A DNA stretch of 19,558 nucleotides, taken from Alistipes sp. (GTDB lineage: Bacteria > Bacteroidota > Bacteroidia > Bacteroidales > Rikenellaceae). Each line of letters starts with the position of its first letter. Position 1 is the stretch's first letter. A program made the translations under genes and the position numbers. A model generated the notes under the pieces. That model was not told the origin of the DNA. It saw only the letters and a program-made list of their open reading frames with translations, and ran no database searches. Of the stretch, positions 8,511 to 17,085 are shown in pieces. The stretch spans positions 1 to 19,558 of the forward strand of contig JAGCLX010000092.1 in assembly GCA_017646785.1 (NCBI GenBank). Direction: 5' to 3'.

Positions 8511-9452
8511 ATGGAGAATTACAACTACAAAGGTCTAAAAATTAATGGTTTCTTGGCCATTCTCATCCACCTATGCTTCATCGCGGGCGTTGTTCTATCG
8601 GTGACATGGCTCGACCGTTCGTATGACACTACTCCTGCAGCAGCAATAGTCTTACTTGTCGTATGCTCACTTGCCTCTGTCATCATGATGATTGGATACA
8701 AAATGCTTGAGCCTAATGAGTCGCGCGTATTCCTCTTCTTTGGCAACTACCGCGGCACCTTCTACGAGACAGGTTTTTGGTGGGTTAATCCACTTCTCTC
8801 ATCAAAGAAGCTGTCGCTTCGTGCGCGTAACCTAAATGTCGATCCCATCAAGGTTAACGACAAGGCGGGTAACCCCATTCTGATTGGTCTGGTTGTGGTG
8901 TGGCGCATCAACCGCAACGGTGCATATAAGGCAGTCTTCGAGATTGACGCACCAACAGATATGGTTGCAGCAGGCTCATCAGCACGCATGAACGTCTTGG
9001 AGAACTTCGTTGCTGTGCAGAGTGACTCAGCACTACGACAGGTTGCAGGCATGTATGCCTACGACGAGAACTCTAATAGCGAAGGTAAGGAGGTAACACT
9101 CCGCTCGGGAGGTGACGAGATCAACGAGAAGCTCACCGAGGAGCTTAGCGAGCGTCTATCTATGGCGGGCATCGAGATTGTCGAGGCGCGTCTCAACTAC
9201 CTCGCATACGCACCCGAGATTGCCGCAGCCATGCTACGCCGTCAGCAGGCAGACGCCATCATCTCGGCACGCGAGAAGATTGTAGAAGGTGCTGTGTCAA
9301 TGGTTAAAATCGCCCTCAACCGTTTGAGTGAGGATGAGATAGTGGAGCTTGATGAGGAGCGCAAGGCAGCAATGGTAAGCAACCTTCTTGTTGTGTTGTG
9401 CGCTGATGAGGCAGCACAGCCCGTTGTAAACACTGGAACACTCCACAACTAA
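8511..9452 (+). CDS. SPFH/band-7 domain membrane protein
   Basis: 313 residues. Two hydrophobic segments (about 13-34 and 43-63) anchor the N-terminus in the inner membrane. Then comes an SPFH (stomatin/prohibitin/flotillin/HflK) domain, with the family's GTFYETGFWWVNPL stretch (about 82-95) and a helical part around 200-275 containing EEIVEARLNYLAYAPEIAAAMLRRQQADAII-like features. The family builds ring or cage oligomers that organise membrane microdomains and often guard FtsH-type proteases or partner enzymes; no protease is adjacent here. It is followed after four bases by an Arc-like gene, with which it must be co-transcribed. The specific role is not known from sequence. Confidence 0.9.
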   Translation: MENYNYKGLKINGFLAILIHLCFIAGVVLSVTWLDRSYDTTPAAAIVLLVVCSLASVIMMIGYKMLEPNESRVFLFFGNYRGTFYETGFWWVNPLLSSKKLSLRARNLNVDPIKVNDKAGNPILIGLVVVWRINRNGAYKAVFEIDAPTDMVAAGSSARMNVLENFVAVQSDSALRQVAGMYAYDENSNSEGKEVTLRSGGDEINEKLTEELSERLSMAGIEIVEARLNYLAYAPEIAAAMLRRQQADAIISAREKIVEGAVSMVKIALNRLSEDEIVELDEERKAAMVSNLLVVLCADEAAQPVVNTGTLHN

Positions 9453-9456
9453 AGGC

Positions 9457-9663
9457 ATGGCTACGAAGGAGACCAACACACGCAGTTTTGTCCTGCGCAT
9501 AGATGGCGAGACTATGGATGCCCTCGAACATTGGGCGGCCGACGAGTTTCGCTCGGTGAATGGTCAGCTGCAGTGGATAATCGCCGAGGCGCTGCGCCGT
9601 AGCGGGCGCAAGCCTCGCGCCAAACGAAAGAGGGAGGAGGTAAGCAGTGGAGAGAAGGAGTAG
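9457..9663 (+). CDS. Arc-like ribbon-helix-helix protein
   Basis: 68 residues. SFVLRIDGETMDALEHWAA (about 9-27) has the strand-then-helix pattern of the MetJ/Arc fold, and VNGQLQWIIAEALRRSG (about 34-50) forms the second helix. The tail (about 51-68) is strongly basic, then acidic (RAKRKREEVSSGEKE). These small dimers normally bind operator DNA through the paired N-terminal strands. It starts four bases after the SPFH stop codon, so the two are probably translated together. No toxin gene follows, which argues against a toxin-antitoxin pair. It may regulate its own promoter at 8416-8447; that is inference. Confidence 0.85.
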   Translation: MATKETNTRSFVLRIDGETMDALEHWAADEFRSVNGQLQWIIAEALRRSGRKPRAKRKREEVSSGEKE

Positions 9664-9730
9664 ATACTGCGTGTAGCTATCTCACTGAAATAGCCATCAC
9701 AGCAAGACCAAACATATATAGAACAACGAA

Positions 9731-9766
9731 TAGAGGATGTCCGAAAAGTTTTGTGGACATCCTCTA
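9731..9766. terminator. Perfect 12-base hairpin between convergent units
   Basis: TAGAGGATGTCC (9731-9742) and GGACATCCTCTA (9755-9766) form a perfect stem around a 12-base loop that is itself A-rich then T-rich. Neither side has a proper T-run, so classical termination is uncertain. It lies between the stop codon of the Arc-like gene and the large palindrome behind folA, and could serve both directions, or be a dispersed repeat. Confidence 0.55.
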
Positions 9767-9775
9767 CTTATTTAG

Positions 9776-9893
9776 AAGTTGTATAACAAGAGCTAATTTT
9801 AGGCTTGCGAAGCTCGAAAAAGCGGAGTTTACTCGGCGTAAATGAGCATTTTGAGAGCGAGCGTAACGACAAAGTAGCCTTGTTAGACAACTT
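9776..9893. repeat. 118-base imperfect palindrome abutting folA
   Basis: The outer arms AAGTTGTATAACAAG (9776-9790) and CTTGTTAGACAACTT (9879-9893) match at 14 of 15 positions. Inside, GCTA/TAGC, GCTC/GAGC, AAAA/TTTT and TTTAC/GTAAA (9828-9832, 9838-9842) are spaced symmetrically about a centre near 9835. The right arm contains two bases of the folA stop codon. It would fold into one long hairpin as DNA or as the 3' end of the folA message. Either a MITE-like element or a structured 3' UTR is possible. Confidence 0.65.
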
Positions 9894-10374
9894 ATGCTCT
9901 ATCGTATGTTCTGAACTCGAATGGCGACTCATACTCCTCGCCACGCTCATGGCGCACTACATCTACAAGTCGCCACTGCGAGTAGTCAATCTCGGGAAAG
10001 GCGGTATCACCCTCGTAGTCACGCTCTACATGCGTGATATACATTCTATCAGCCACAGCCAGCGCCTCGCGGTATATCTGCGCACCACCCATGATGAATA
10101 TCTCCTTGTCATCACCCGCCATGCGGATAGCCTCCTCCAACGAGTGTGCAGTGAGCGCACCCTCAAACTCCCTATCGGCACGTGTGATAACGATGTTAGT
10201 ACGCTTAGGTAGTGGCTTTGAGCCGAGCGACTCGAAGGTCTTACGACCCATAATCACGGGGTGACCTGAGGTCGTCGTACGGAAGAAGCGCATATCCTCC
10301 TTGATGTGCCACAAGAGCGAGTTCTTATCTCCGATAGTGCCATTCTGCGCGATGGCAACGATAATGCTTACCAT
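9892..10374 (-). CDS. folA: Dihydrofolate reductase
   Basis: 160 residues, the normal size. It reduces dihydrofolate to tetrahydrofolate with NADPH in the cytoplasm. The N-terminal strand SIIVAIAQNGTIG is followed by LLWHIKEDMRFF, whose Asp27 sits where the catalytic acid of E. coli FolA lies. HPVIMGRKTFESLG (38-51) and IFIMGGAQIYREAL (92-105) are the NADPH-binding segments. It is the last gene of the operon, 16 bases after thyA; coupling with thyA is functionally sensible because ThyA consumes the reduced folate. The stop TAA lies inside the arm of the large palindrome. Confidence 0.97.
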   Translation of the reverse strand: MVSIIVAIAQNGTIGDKNSLLWHIKEDMRFFRTTTSGHPVIMGRKTFESLGSKPLPKRTNIVITRADREFEGALTAHSLEEAIRMAGDDKEIFIMGGAQIYREALAVADRMYITHVERDYEGDTAFPEIDYSQWRLVDVVRHERGEEYESPFEFRTYDRA

Positions 10375-10390
10375 AAGTCAACAAACGTTA

Positions 10391-11284
10391 TTAAAATGAT
10401 AAAGGTGCTTTGATAGCTGGATGAGGATCGTAGCCCTCCAGCACAAAGTCGTCGTATGTATAGTCAAAAATAGACCTGTTATCACCCTTTAGCGTCATGC
10501 GAGGCAACGCTCGCGTGTCACGCGACAACTGCTCAGCAGCCTGGTCAAGGTGGTTAAGATATAGATGTGCATCACCAAGCGTATGGATAAACTCACCAGC
10601 CTCCAAGCCACACTCCTTAGCTATCATCATCGTCATAAGCGCATACGACGCGATGTTAAAGGGCACACCCAAAAAGACATCACCACTACGCTGATACAAC
10701 TGACACGACAACTTACCCTCGGCAACAAAAAATTGGAACATCGTGTGACATGGAGGCAATGCCATGCCACCCACATCCGCCACGTTCCATGCCGAAACTA
10801 TCATACGACGTGATGAAGGGTTCTTCTTTATGGTCTCGATGACCTCCTTTATCTGGTCGATAGACTCGCCATTAGCCTTGGGCCAGCTGCGCCACTGATA
10901 GCCATACACATGGTTCAAATCTCCGAACTTATAACCCTCGATAGGTGAGTCTACACCCAACGCACCAAGGAACGTATCCTTATCAACGGGCAACACGCCG
11001 TGCTTCACACACAACTCATTGTAGTAGCGGAAAGCGTCACTATCCCATATGTGTACACCATTGTCCACCAGGTACTTAATGTTGGTATCACCCTTCAGGA
11101 ACCACAATAACTCATGTATTACGCCCTTCAAAAATACACGCTTTGTGGTGAGCAGCGGAAAGCCATCGCTAAGGTCGAAGCGCATCTGATAGCCAAAGAT
11201 GCCCTTTGTGCCTGTTCCCGTGCGGTCGTCACGCACAACGCCATCGCGGCATATCTTATCAAGAAGCTCAAGATATTGTTTCAT
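10391..11284 (-). CDS. thyA: Thymidylate synthase
   Basis: 297 residues. It makes dTMP from dUMP using methylenetetrahydrofolate. The start [11 protein letters not shown] is typical. [11 protein letters not shown] (21-31) supplies the phosphate-binding arginine, RR (159-160) binds phosphate across the dimer, and [12 protein letters not shown] (175-186) holds the catalytic Cys179. [16 protein letters not shown] (200-215) and the HTLGDAHLY segment (234-242) also fit. It is about 33 residues longer than E. coli ThyA because of an insertion near 85-118, a form known in many bacteria. The start codon overlaps the end of the LpxH-like gene by 17 bases, implying translational coupling. Confidence 0.98.
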   Translation of the reverse strand: MKQYLELLDKICRDGVVRDDRTGTGTKGIFGYQMRFDLSDGFPLLTTKRVFLKGVIHELLWFLKGDTNIKYLVDNGVHIWDSDAFRYYNELCVKHGVLPVDKDTFLGALGVDSPIEGYKFGDLNHVYGYQWRSWPKANGESIDQIKEVIETIKKNPSSRRMIVSAWNVADVGGMALPPCHTMFQFFVAEGKLSCQLYQRSGDVFLGVPFNIASYALMTMMIAKECGLEAGEFIHTLGDAHLYLNHLDQAAEQLSRDTRALPRMTLKGDNRSIFDYTYDDFVLEGYDPHPAIKAPLSF

Positions 11285-12023
11285 CGATATTAAATCTCTT
11301 TAGTTCTACTCCATTACCATCCATTTGGGCATATGTCGCCACCTCGCGTGACCAGTCGCTCAAAAATAGCACATCGGCGCCATCTACTACCCTACGTCCA
11401 GGGATGTGCATGTGTCCAAATATATAAGTCTGCACATCAGCATGCTCTCTATGGTGAGCCTCGGCATACTCAACCAACGGGTCGAGGACACTCTCCGAGG
11501 GTAGCTCCATGCCGTGCGACTTGCGCGACTTACCACTAAACTTACGACCCAGACGTAAGGCTATATCGGGGTGTATTAACCAACGGAACATCCAGCGCGC
11601 CACGCTACTGCGAAACAGCGCATTCATGAACCTAAGCATAGGCTGACCCCCGATGTTCATATTATCACCATGCGCAAGGTGTATTTTACGATTAGCAACC
11701 ACCTCAACCTGAGGGTTATACACCACTCTCACACCACATTCGCGCGTAAGGTAGTCCAAGCACCACATATCGTGGTTACCAGCATAGAACACCACCTCGA
11801 CGCCCCTATCCGCGAGTTCGGCAAGTCGGCCCAACACCCTCACATATCCCTGTGGTGCAACAGTCTGATACTCAAACCAAAAGTCGAAGATATCACCCAA
11901 GAGGTATACAGCCTTAGCGTCCTTGGCAACCTCATCGAGCCAACGACAAAAGGCACGCTCAGCACGCTTAGAGTGCTCAGCACCTCCACCACCAAGGTGT
12001 ATGTCCGAAACGAAATATACCAT
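11268..12023 (-). CDS. lpxH: UDP-2,3-diacylglucosamine diphosphatase-like phosphoesterase
   Basis: 251 residues. Calcineurin-like metallophosphatase with the full metal-ligand set: DIH (7-9), GDIFD (43-47), GNHD (82-85), a histidine in LAHGD (116-120), and GHMH (203-206). The spacing and the DFWFEY stretch after GDIFD fit LpxH, which removes UMP from UDP-2,3-diacylglucosamine to give lipid X in lipid A synthesis at the inner membrane face. A related phosphoesterase of other substrate cannot be excluded. The start is supported by [12 protein letters not shown] lining up with the usual N-terminus. It begins eight bases after the TlpA-like gene and overlaps thyA by 17. Confidence 0.85.
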   Translation of the reverse strand: MVYFVSDIHLGGGGAEHSKRAERAFCRWLDEVAKDAKAVYLLGDIFDFWFEYQTVAPQGYVRVLGRLAELADRGVEVVFYAGNHDMWCLDYLTRECGVRVVYNPQVEVVANRKIHLAHGDNMNIGGQPMLRFMNALFRSSVARWMFRWLIHPDIALRLGRKFSGKSRKSHGMELPSESVLDPLVEYAEAHHREHADVQTYIFGHMHIPGRRVVDGADVLFLSDWSREVATYAQMDGNGVELKRFNIDETIS

Positions 12024-12031
12024 TCTACACT

Positions 12032-13177
12032 CTACAACAGACGCTTAACCTCTCGCTCAATATCCTTGACATTCTCCGCAACCTCGGCAATATCACCCTT
12101 GCGGCTAATGATATAAGTAGTGGGAATTTTCACGACATTGTATAGGTCAACCACGCGCACATCACCCGCAGTATATAGCGTAGGCCATGGGAGCTTCTGT
12201 GCTGTTGTCGCCTCAATCCACACCTGCTTATCACCGTCTACCGACACATGATACACCTCGAAGCCCTTGTCGTGATACTTCTCGTAGAGCGACTTCAAAT
12301 CGGCATTGTGGTTGTTACACATAGGATTAAGTGCCGACCAGAAGTAGAGCAACACCACCTTACCCTCCAAATCCGAGAGCTTATGCTTTGTGCCATATAT
12401 ATCGGTTAACTCCAACTCGGGATAGTTTACCTCTGCCACCTCCTCAATCAATCGCGCAACAGCCTCGCTTTCAGCTATATTACGTTCCAAAATTGCGATA
12501 TAAGGCGAGTTGGGATAAGCCTCCTTGATACCCTCCAACACCGAACGATAGTGCACGATGTTCACACCCTGACCATCGAGCTGAGGTATATACTGCTCGG
12601 CAACACGGTGGCGCAAAGCGTAGATAGAAGCAAGGTTTGACTGGTGTGAGCCAACAAAGCGCACCTGCGCAAGCATAGCATTACGAGCCAAGTCGTATGC
12701 CCTGCGCTCCAACTTTGCATCGCGACCCGACTCACGAAGAAGGATATCGGCGATATTTGCCAACTCATCTGCCTCGGCGAAATAGTCATGACAGAACTCC
12801 GCAATAAGAGCAGACTCCTCAGAGCCCTCAACGCGGTAGTTTAGGAAGATGTTACCAGCCGACTCCAACTTAATCTCATCGCCCGACGCTACAACAAGCG
12901 TAACGGGACGACACTTATTAGCAAATGTCAGGCGGTAAAATCGAGGCTCCTCGCCCTCTGCCACATTAAAATCAAAGTTAAATGCGCCATCCTCAGCGAG
13001 TTGCACGCCAGCTACGCGCTCCGACTTATCAAACTTATCTGATATGCGCTCCAGATACACCGAGTCTACGCCACTACCAACAAAACGACCAGATACAGAT
13101 GTATTTGACTCACTCTTCTGGCTACACGAACTGAATAATATCGCCACCGCTGCGATGGCATAAAGCAATCTCTTCAT
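12032..13177 (-). CDS. TlpA-like thioredoxin-fold lipoprotein with altered active site
   Basis: 381 residues. The signal peptide ends near FSSC (15-18), a lipobox. An N-terminal beta domain (about 25-120) resembles the DUF4369 region common before TlpA domains in Bacteroidetes. A helical linker (about 121-250) follows, then a thioredoxin fold (about 251-381). The active-site loop reads FWSALNPMC (279-287): lined up with FWASWCGPC, the first catalytic cysteine is Asn284 while Cys287 remains. The cis-proline segment IPTTYII (351-357) is intact. Normal disulfide exchange is therefore unlikely; single-cysteine chemistry or a binding role is possible. It is the second gene of the operon, 46 bases after the DUF4290 gene. 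Confidence 0.87.
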   Translation of the reverse strand: MKRLLYAIAAVAILFSSCSQKSESNTSVSGRFVGSGVDSVYLERISDKFDKSERVAGVQLAEDGAFNFDFNVAEGEEPRFYRLTFANKCRPVTLVVASGDEIKLESAGNIFLNYRVEGSEESALIAEFCHDYFAEADELANIADILLRESGRDAKLERRAYDLARNAMLAQVRFVGSHQSNLASIYALRHRVAEQYIPQLDGQGVNIVHYRSVLEGIKEAYPNSPYIAILERNIAESEAVARLIEEVAEVNYPELELTDIYGTKHKLSDLEGKVVLLYFWSALNPMCNNHNADLKSLYEKYHDKGFEVYHVSVDGDKQVWIEATTAQKLPWPTLYTAGDVRVVDLYNVVKIPTTYIISRKGDIAEVAENVKDIEREVKRLL

Positions 13178-13223
13178 TATAAAATCACTATAAAATCGTT
13201 TTCCTACCTACGTCCCTCTGCCG

Positions 13224-13928
13224 CTACTTACTCTGGCTGTGACGCTGCTGGGGCTTACCGCCGCCCTTTACCACCTTGCGGGCATTGCAGTGTTTCTGTA
13301 CCTGCTGCTTACCGCGCTTCTGTGTACGCTGCTGCGCGTTAGCTCGATACTCGCTACGCATGTTGGTGATTACCGATAAGTCCACATCCAACTCATCATC
13401 CGCCATGATGCGTATATCACGCACGATAGACTCATTGTTGGGGTGCTCGTTGTTATACTCGTAGCTTTTAGCTCGCATGTAGCGTGCGAGGTTTATCATC
13501 TCACCCTCAACATTTGTCTGCTTCGACTCCTTGGCCACCTTATCCACCAGCTGATGCAGATACTTACCATAGTGCTTAAATGTAATGCGCGACTGTGGGT
13601 AGTGCAGTTTTTGTGGCATTATCATCAAATCTTGGCGTGAAGGTTGTGCATACGGAGAGTCGACATCCAGTCTAAAGTCGGACATTATGAAAAGGTGGTC
13701 CCAAAGCTTATGCTTAAAGTCCTCGGTATCGCGTAGCATAGGATTGAGGTTGCCCATCACGGCAATCACAGCCTTAGCCTGTCGCGTACGTTCGGTTCTA
13801 TCTTCAATCTCGAGCAGCGAATCTACCATCTCATGGATATGACGTCCATACTCTGGCAGATAGAGCTTTTGACGAGTGAAATTATAGTTTTTTTTCATTG
13901 TTACACATGTTTCTATGATTACCCACAA
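13224..13928 (-). CDS. DUF4290 family protein
   Basis: 234 residues from the first ATG, but the ATG at 13898 (MKKNYNF, giving 224 residues) follows an A/T-rich leader and opens directly into the conserved part, so I favour it. YNFTRQKLYLPEYGRHIHEMVD, then an RTRQAKAVIAVMGNLNP stretch and DFKHKLWDHLFIMSDF are typical of DUF4290, a Bacteroidetes family of unknown function. The C-terminus (about 195-234) is a basic, Gln/Lys-rich tail that looks disordered and may bind nucleic acid. It leads the five-gene operon. No TAnnTTTG box is visible upstream. No enzyme motif was found. Confidence 0.82.
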   Translation of the reverse strand: MWVIIETCVTMKKNYNFTRQKLYLPEYGRHIHEMVDSLLEIEDRTERTRQAKAVIAVMGNLNPMLRDTEDFKHKLWDHLFIMSDFRLDVDSPYAQPSRQDLMIMPQKLHYPQSRITFKHYGKYLHQLVDKVAKESKQTNVEGEMINLARYMRAKSYEYNNEHPNNESIVRDIRIMADDELDVDLSVITNMRSEYRANAQQRTQKRGKQQVQKHCNARKVVKGGGKPQQRHSQSK

Positions 13929-14072
13929 CCCTTAAATTTTTGATTTGGTCCATTATCGCTATAAATTAGGGTCATGTTGCAGATGAGCACTTGCACAATA
14001 CGTCGAAAGGCAGCATCTTTAATCGCAATTTGGTTCTACAAAGTAAATGCAAATTATTCACAAAAGCAAACT

Positions 14073-15211
<1,139 letters not shown>

Positions 15212-15215
<4 letters not shown>

Positions 15216-15877
15216 ACCTCTGCAAACAGCTGAGCCTCGAGCTCTGCGACAGTTGTGACAACCCTCTCTGCGCCAGCTTCGTAGAGCTCATCAGCAAAGC
15301 GGAAGCCCCACGCCACACCTATCGAGTCGATACCCGCGGCAGCGGCCGTGCGTATGTCTATGCCCGAGTCACCAATCATGATGGCTTTGGCATGCTCCAC
15401 GCCAGCTTTTTGAAGGATGTTATTCACTATCTGAGGGTCGGGCTTGAGGGGTGCGCCCTCGCGATTACCCTCAATGGCCACGAAGTCTACATCGCCAAAG
15501 AACTTCGCCACGAGGCGGTCCGTGCCATGCTGAAACTTGTTCGAAGCCACAGCCACCTCGACACCCTCCCGACGTAGGCGACGCAACAGCTCGCACATAC
15601 CCTCATAGGGCACGGTGTGACGGTCGATATTGTCTACATAGTAGCGACGGAACTGCGCCACACACTCCTCAACGTATGCCTCATTTGCAGCCAACTCTGC
15701 GGGCAGGGCACGCTCCACGAGGCGTTTGATGCCACCTCCCACCATCTGGCGATACTCAGCATCGGTATGCTCAGGCAAGTTGCGCGAACGCATAACATAG
15801 TCTACCGACGCAGCCAAATCACCTATGGTGTTTAGCAGCGTGCCATCCAAGTCGAATATAACAATATTGTATTTCAT
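15212..15877 (-). CDS. gph: HAD hydrolase, phosphoglycolate phosphatase-like
   Basis: 221 residues. All four HAD motifs are present: DLDGT (9-13) with the nucleophile Asp9, VASNK near 110, the lysine in LKPDP near 144, and GDSGID near 168. The helical cap between motifs I and II has the size and pattern of Gph/PGP-type phosphatases, which remove phosphate from 2-phosphoglycolate. Substrate assignment within the HAD family is never certain from sequence, so other small phosphates are possible. Its -7 box ends five bases before the ATG, suggesting an almost leaderless message, and its stop codon overlaps that of the convergent activator gene. Confidence 0.85.
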
Positions 15878-15882
15878 AGCTA

Positions 15883-15890
15883 CAAAGATA
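15883..15890 (-). promoter_or_regulatory. -7 box of the phosphatase gene
   Basis: Minus-strand TATCTTTG (15890-15883) is an exact match. Only five bases separate it from the ATG at 15877, so the leader would be about two bases or none. No good TTTG -33 element is seen. Confidence 0.6.
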
Positions 15891-15911
15891 GTTTATTTTG
15901 CGTAAATTACC

Positions 15912-15919
15912 TATATTTG
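15912..15919 (+). promoter_or_regulatory. -7 box of the glycosyltransferase gene
   Basis: TATATTTG fits TAnnTTTG, and the ATG at 15924 follows after four bases (CACT), so the start of transcription should fall on or next to the A of the ATG. A TTTG at 15897-15900 is too close to be the -33 element. Confidence 0.6.
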
Positions 15920-15923
15920 CACT

Positions 15924-16829
15924 ATGATTAGATTGTCACTTGTCATAGCAACCTACAATCGTGCCGAGCAACTCATGGTTACGCTGGGCTCTGTTGCTAT
16001 GCAGAGTGCCGAGCTATCGACATGGGAGTGCATCGTTGTGGACAACAACTCTGCGGACAACACCCGCCAGCGCGTAGAGGCATTTCAGAGTGAGCATAAA
16101 GCGCTCAACATACGCTACGTCTTTGAGCCAAATCAGGGTTTATCGCACGCCCGAAATGCGGGCATCGCAGCTAGTCGTGGCGATATCGTAGCCTTTATCG
16201 ACGATGATGAGCGCATAGTCGAGGAGTTCGTAACGGCATATATAGAGCTCTTCGACCAACACCCCGACGCTATGGCTGCGGGAGGCACAATCATCGCGGA
16301 GTACCCCACGGGGCGCCCACGATGGATGTCGCGCTACACCGAGCAGCCTATCGCCAACCCCATGGACTTTGGTAGCGATGTAAGACTCTTTCCTTCGGGT
16401 CGCATCCCCGGTGGAGGCAACATGGCTATGCGCAGCAGGCTATTTACTACCATTGGGGTCTTCAACACATCCCTTGGCCGCACGGGCAAACGCCTTTTAG
16501 GTGGCGAGGAGAGCGACCTCTTCGAACGCATAGCAAATCATGGATATAAGGTATACTATGTACCACGCGCTGTTATGTATCACATCATTCCCCCCGAGAA
16601 GCTTACGCGCGACTACTTCACACGCCTGGCAATGAACGTGGGCATCAGCCAGCATACTCGCGCCGTGCAGAACAGACGCTTAGCGAAGCTCTACTTGGGC
16701 GAGGTGATGAAGTGGGTAGCCACGCTGCTATTGTGTCTTACGCACCGTCCTGCGCAGTCGCGCTATCTTCTACTTATGCGCCGTTATATATCGAAGGGTA
16801 TATTCAATAAAAAAGCCGCCAATGGGTAA
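15924..16829 (+). CDS. Family 2 glycosyltransferase
   Basis: 301 residues. GT-A fold: LSLVIATYNRAEQL (4-17) opens the nucleotide-sugar site, CIVVDNNSADNT (36-47) supplies a second conserved Asp, ARNAGIAASRGDIVAFIDDDE (76-96) contains the metal-binding DDD (93-95), and GGEESDLFERI near 193 carries the acceptor-side acidic residues. A hydrophobic stretch around 254-283 may lie on the membrane. It should transfer a sugar from a nucleotide donor to a glycan or lipid acceptor in the cytoplasm; neither donor nor acceptor can be told. It stands alone, without other polysaccharide genes. Confidence 0.9.
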   Translation: MIRLSLVIATYNRAEQLMVTLGSVAMQSAELSTWECIVVDNNSADNTRQRVEAFQSEHKALNIRYVFEPNQGLSHARNAGIAASRGDIVAFIDDDERIVEEFVTAYIELFDQHPDAMAAGGTIIAEYPTGRPRWMSRYTEQPIANPMDFGSDVRLFPSGRIPGGGNMAMRSRLFTTIGVFNTSLGRTGKRLLGGEESDLFERIANHGYKVYYVPRAVMYHIIPPEKLTRDYFTRLAMNVGISQHTRAVQNRRLAKLYLGEVMKWVATLLLCLTHRPAQSRYLLLMRRYISKGIFNKKAANG

Positions 16830-16848
16830 TCCATAGACGGCTTTTATT
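16811..16848 (+). terminator. Terminator overlapping the end of the glycosyltransferase gene
   Basis: AAAAGCCG (16811-16818) pairs with CGGCTTTT (16838-16845), with a second ATGG/CCAT pairing inside. The stem's left arm encodes the last residues (KKAA) of the glycosyltransferase, so the stop codon at 16827-16829 sits in the loop. The T-run follows on the plus strand. Confidence 0.75.
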
Positions 16849-16860
16849 CTTTGTCTCTAT

Positions 16861-16934
16861 GAACGTAGCGAAAGATCTCAAGGTCTTCACATCAGCGAAC
16901 AGTCGCACCAACCAGGAGATTCTTCACTACGTTC
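16861..16934. repeat. Interspersed inverted repeat
   Basis: GAACGTAGCGAAAGATCTC (16861-16879) and GAGATTCTTCACTACGTTC (16916-16934) match at 16 of 19 positions as an inverted repeat around a 36-base centre. The right end runs on into CAGAATGACAG. Sequences of this type, ending in ...TTCAGAATGACA, recur between genes in many bacterial genomes as small palindromic elements. Family membership is from recall and not tested here. Confidence 0.6.
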
Positions 16935-16960
16935 AGAATGACAGTCCGGTTTTCAAGACG

Positions 16961-17085
16961 ATTTGTTGATAGAAGGGGTTAGATGTGGCCTCGACATGAA
17001 AATAGCCAGGATGGGTAGTACTTGACGTACGTCCCATTCTGGCTATTGATTGAGAGGTCGCAGATGACCCCTTATATCAACAAAT
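16961..17085. repeat. 125-base large palindrome at the stop codon of the barrel gene
   Basis: The ends ATTTGTTGATA (16961-16971) and TATCAACAAAT (17075-17085) are perfect inverted copies. Inward, AAGGGGT pairs with ACCCCTT, CCTC with GAGG, and AATAGCCAGGATGGG (17001-17015) with CCCATTCTGGCTATT (17033-17047, one G-T pair). The loop (17016-17032) contains a further GTAC/GTAC pairing. All arms share one centre near 17023. Several mismatches are G-T compatible, so the RNA would pair better than the DNA. The last base overlaps the stop codon of the gene at 17085-17531. Confidence 0.8.

Noticed and set aside
9457..9663. Antitoxin of a toxin-antitoxin pair
   Set aside because: The RHH gene is preceded by an SPFH gene and followed by non-coding sequence; there is no small toxin-like gene.
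13960..13990. Possible sigma54 promoter before the activator gene (GGGTCATGTTGC)
   Set aside because: The space between GG and GC is too short for a -24/-12 promoter.
13974..14072. Longer N-terminus of the sigma54 activator (33 more residues)
   Set aside because: The added part is not conserved in character, and the receiver domain begins cleanly at the ATG at 14073.
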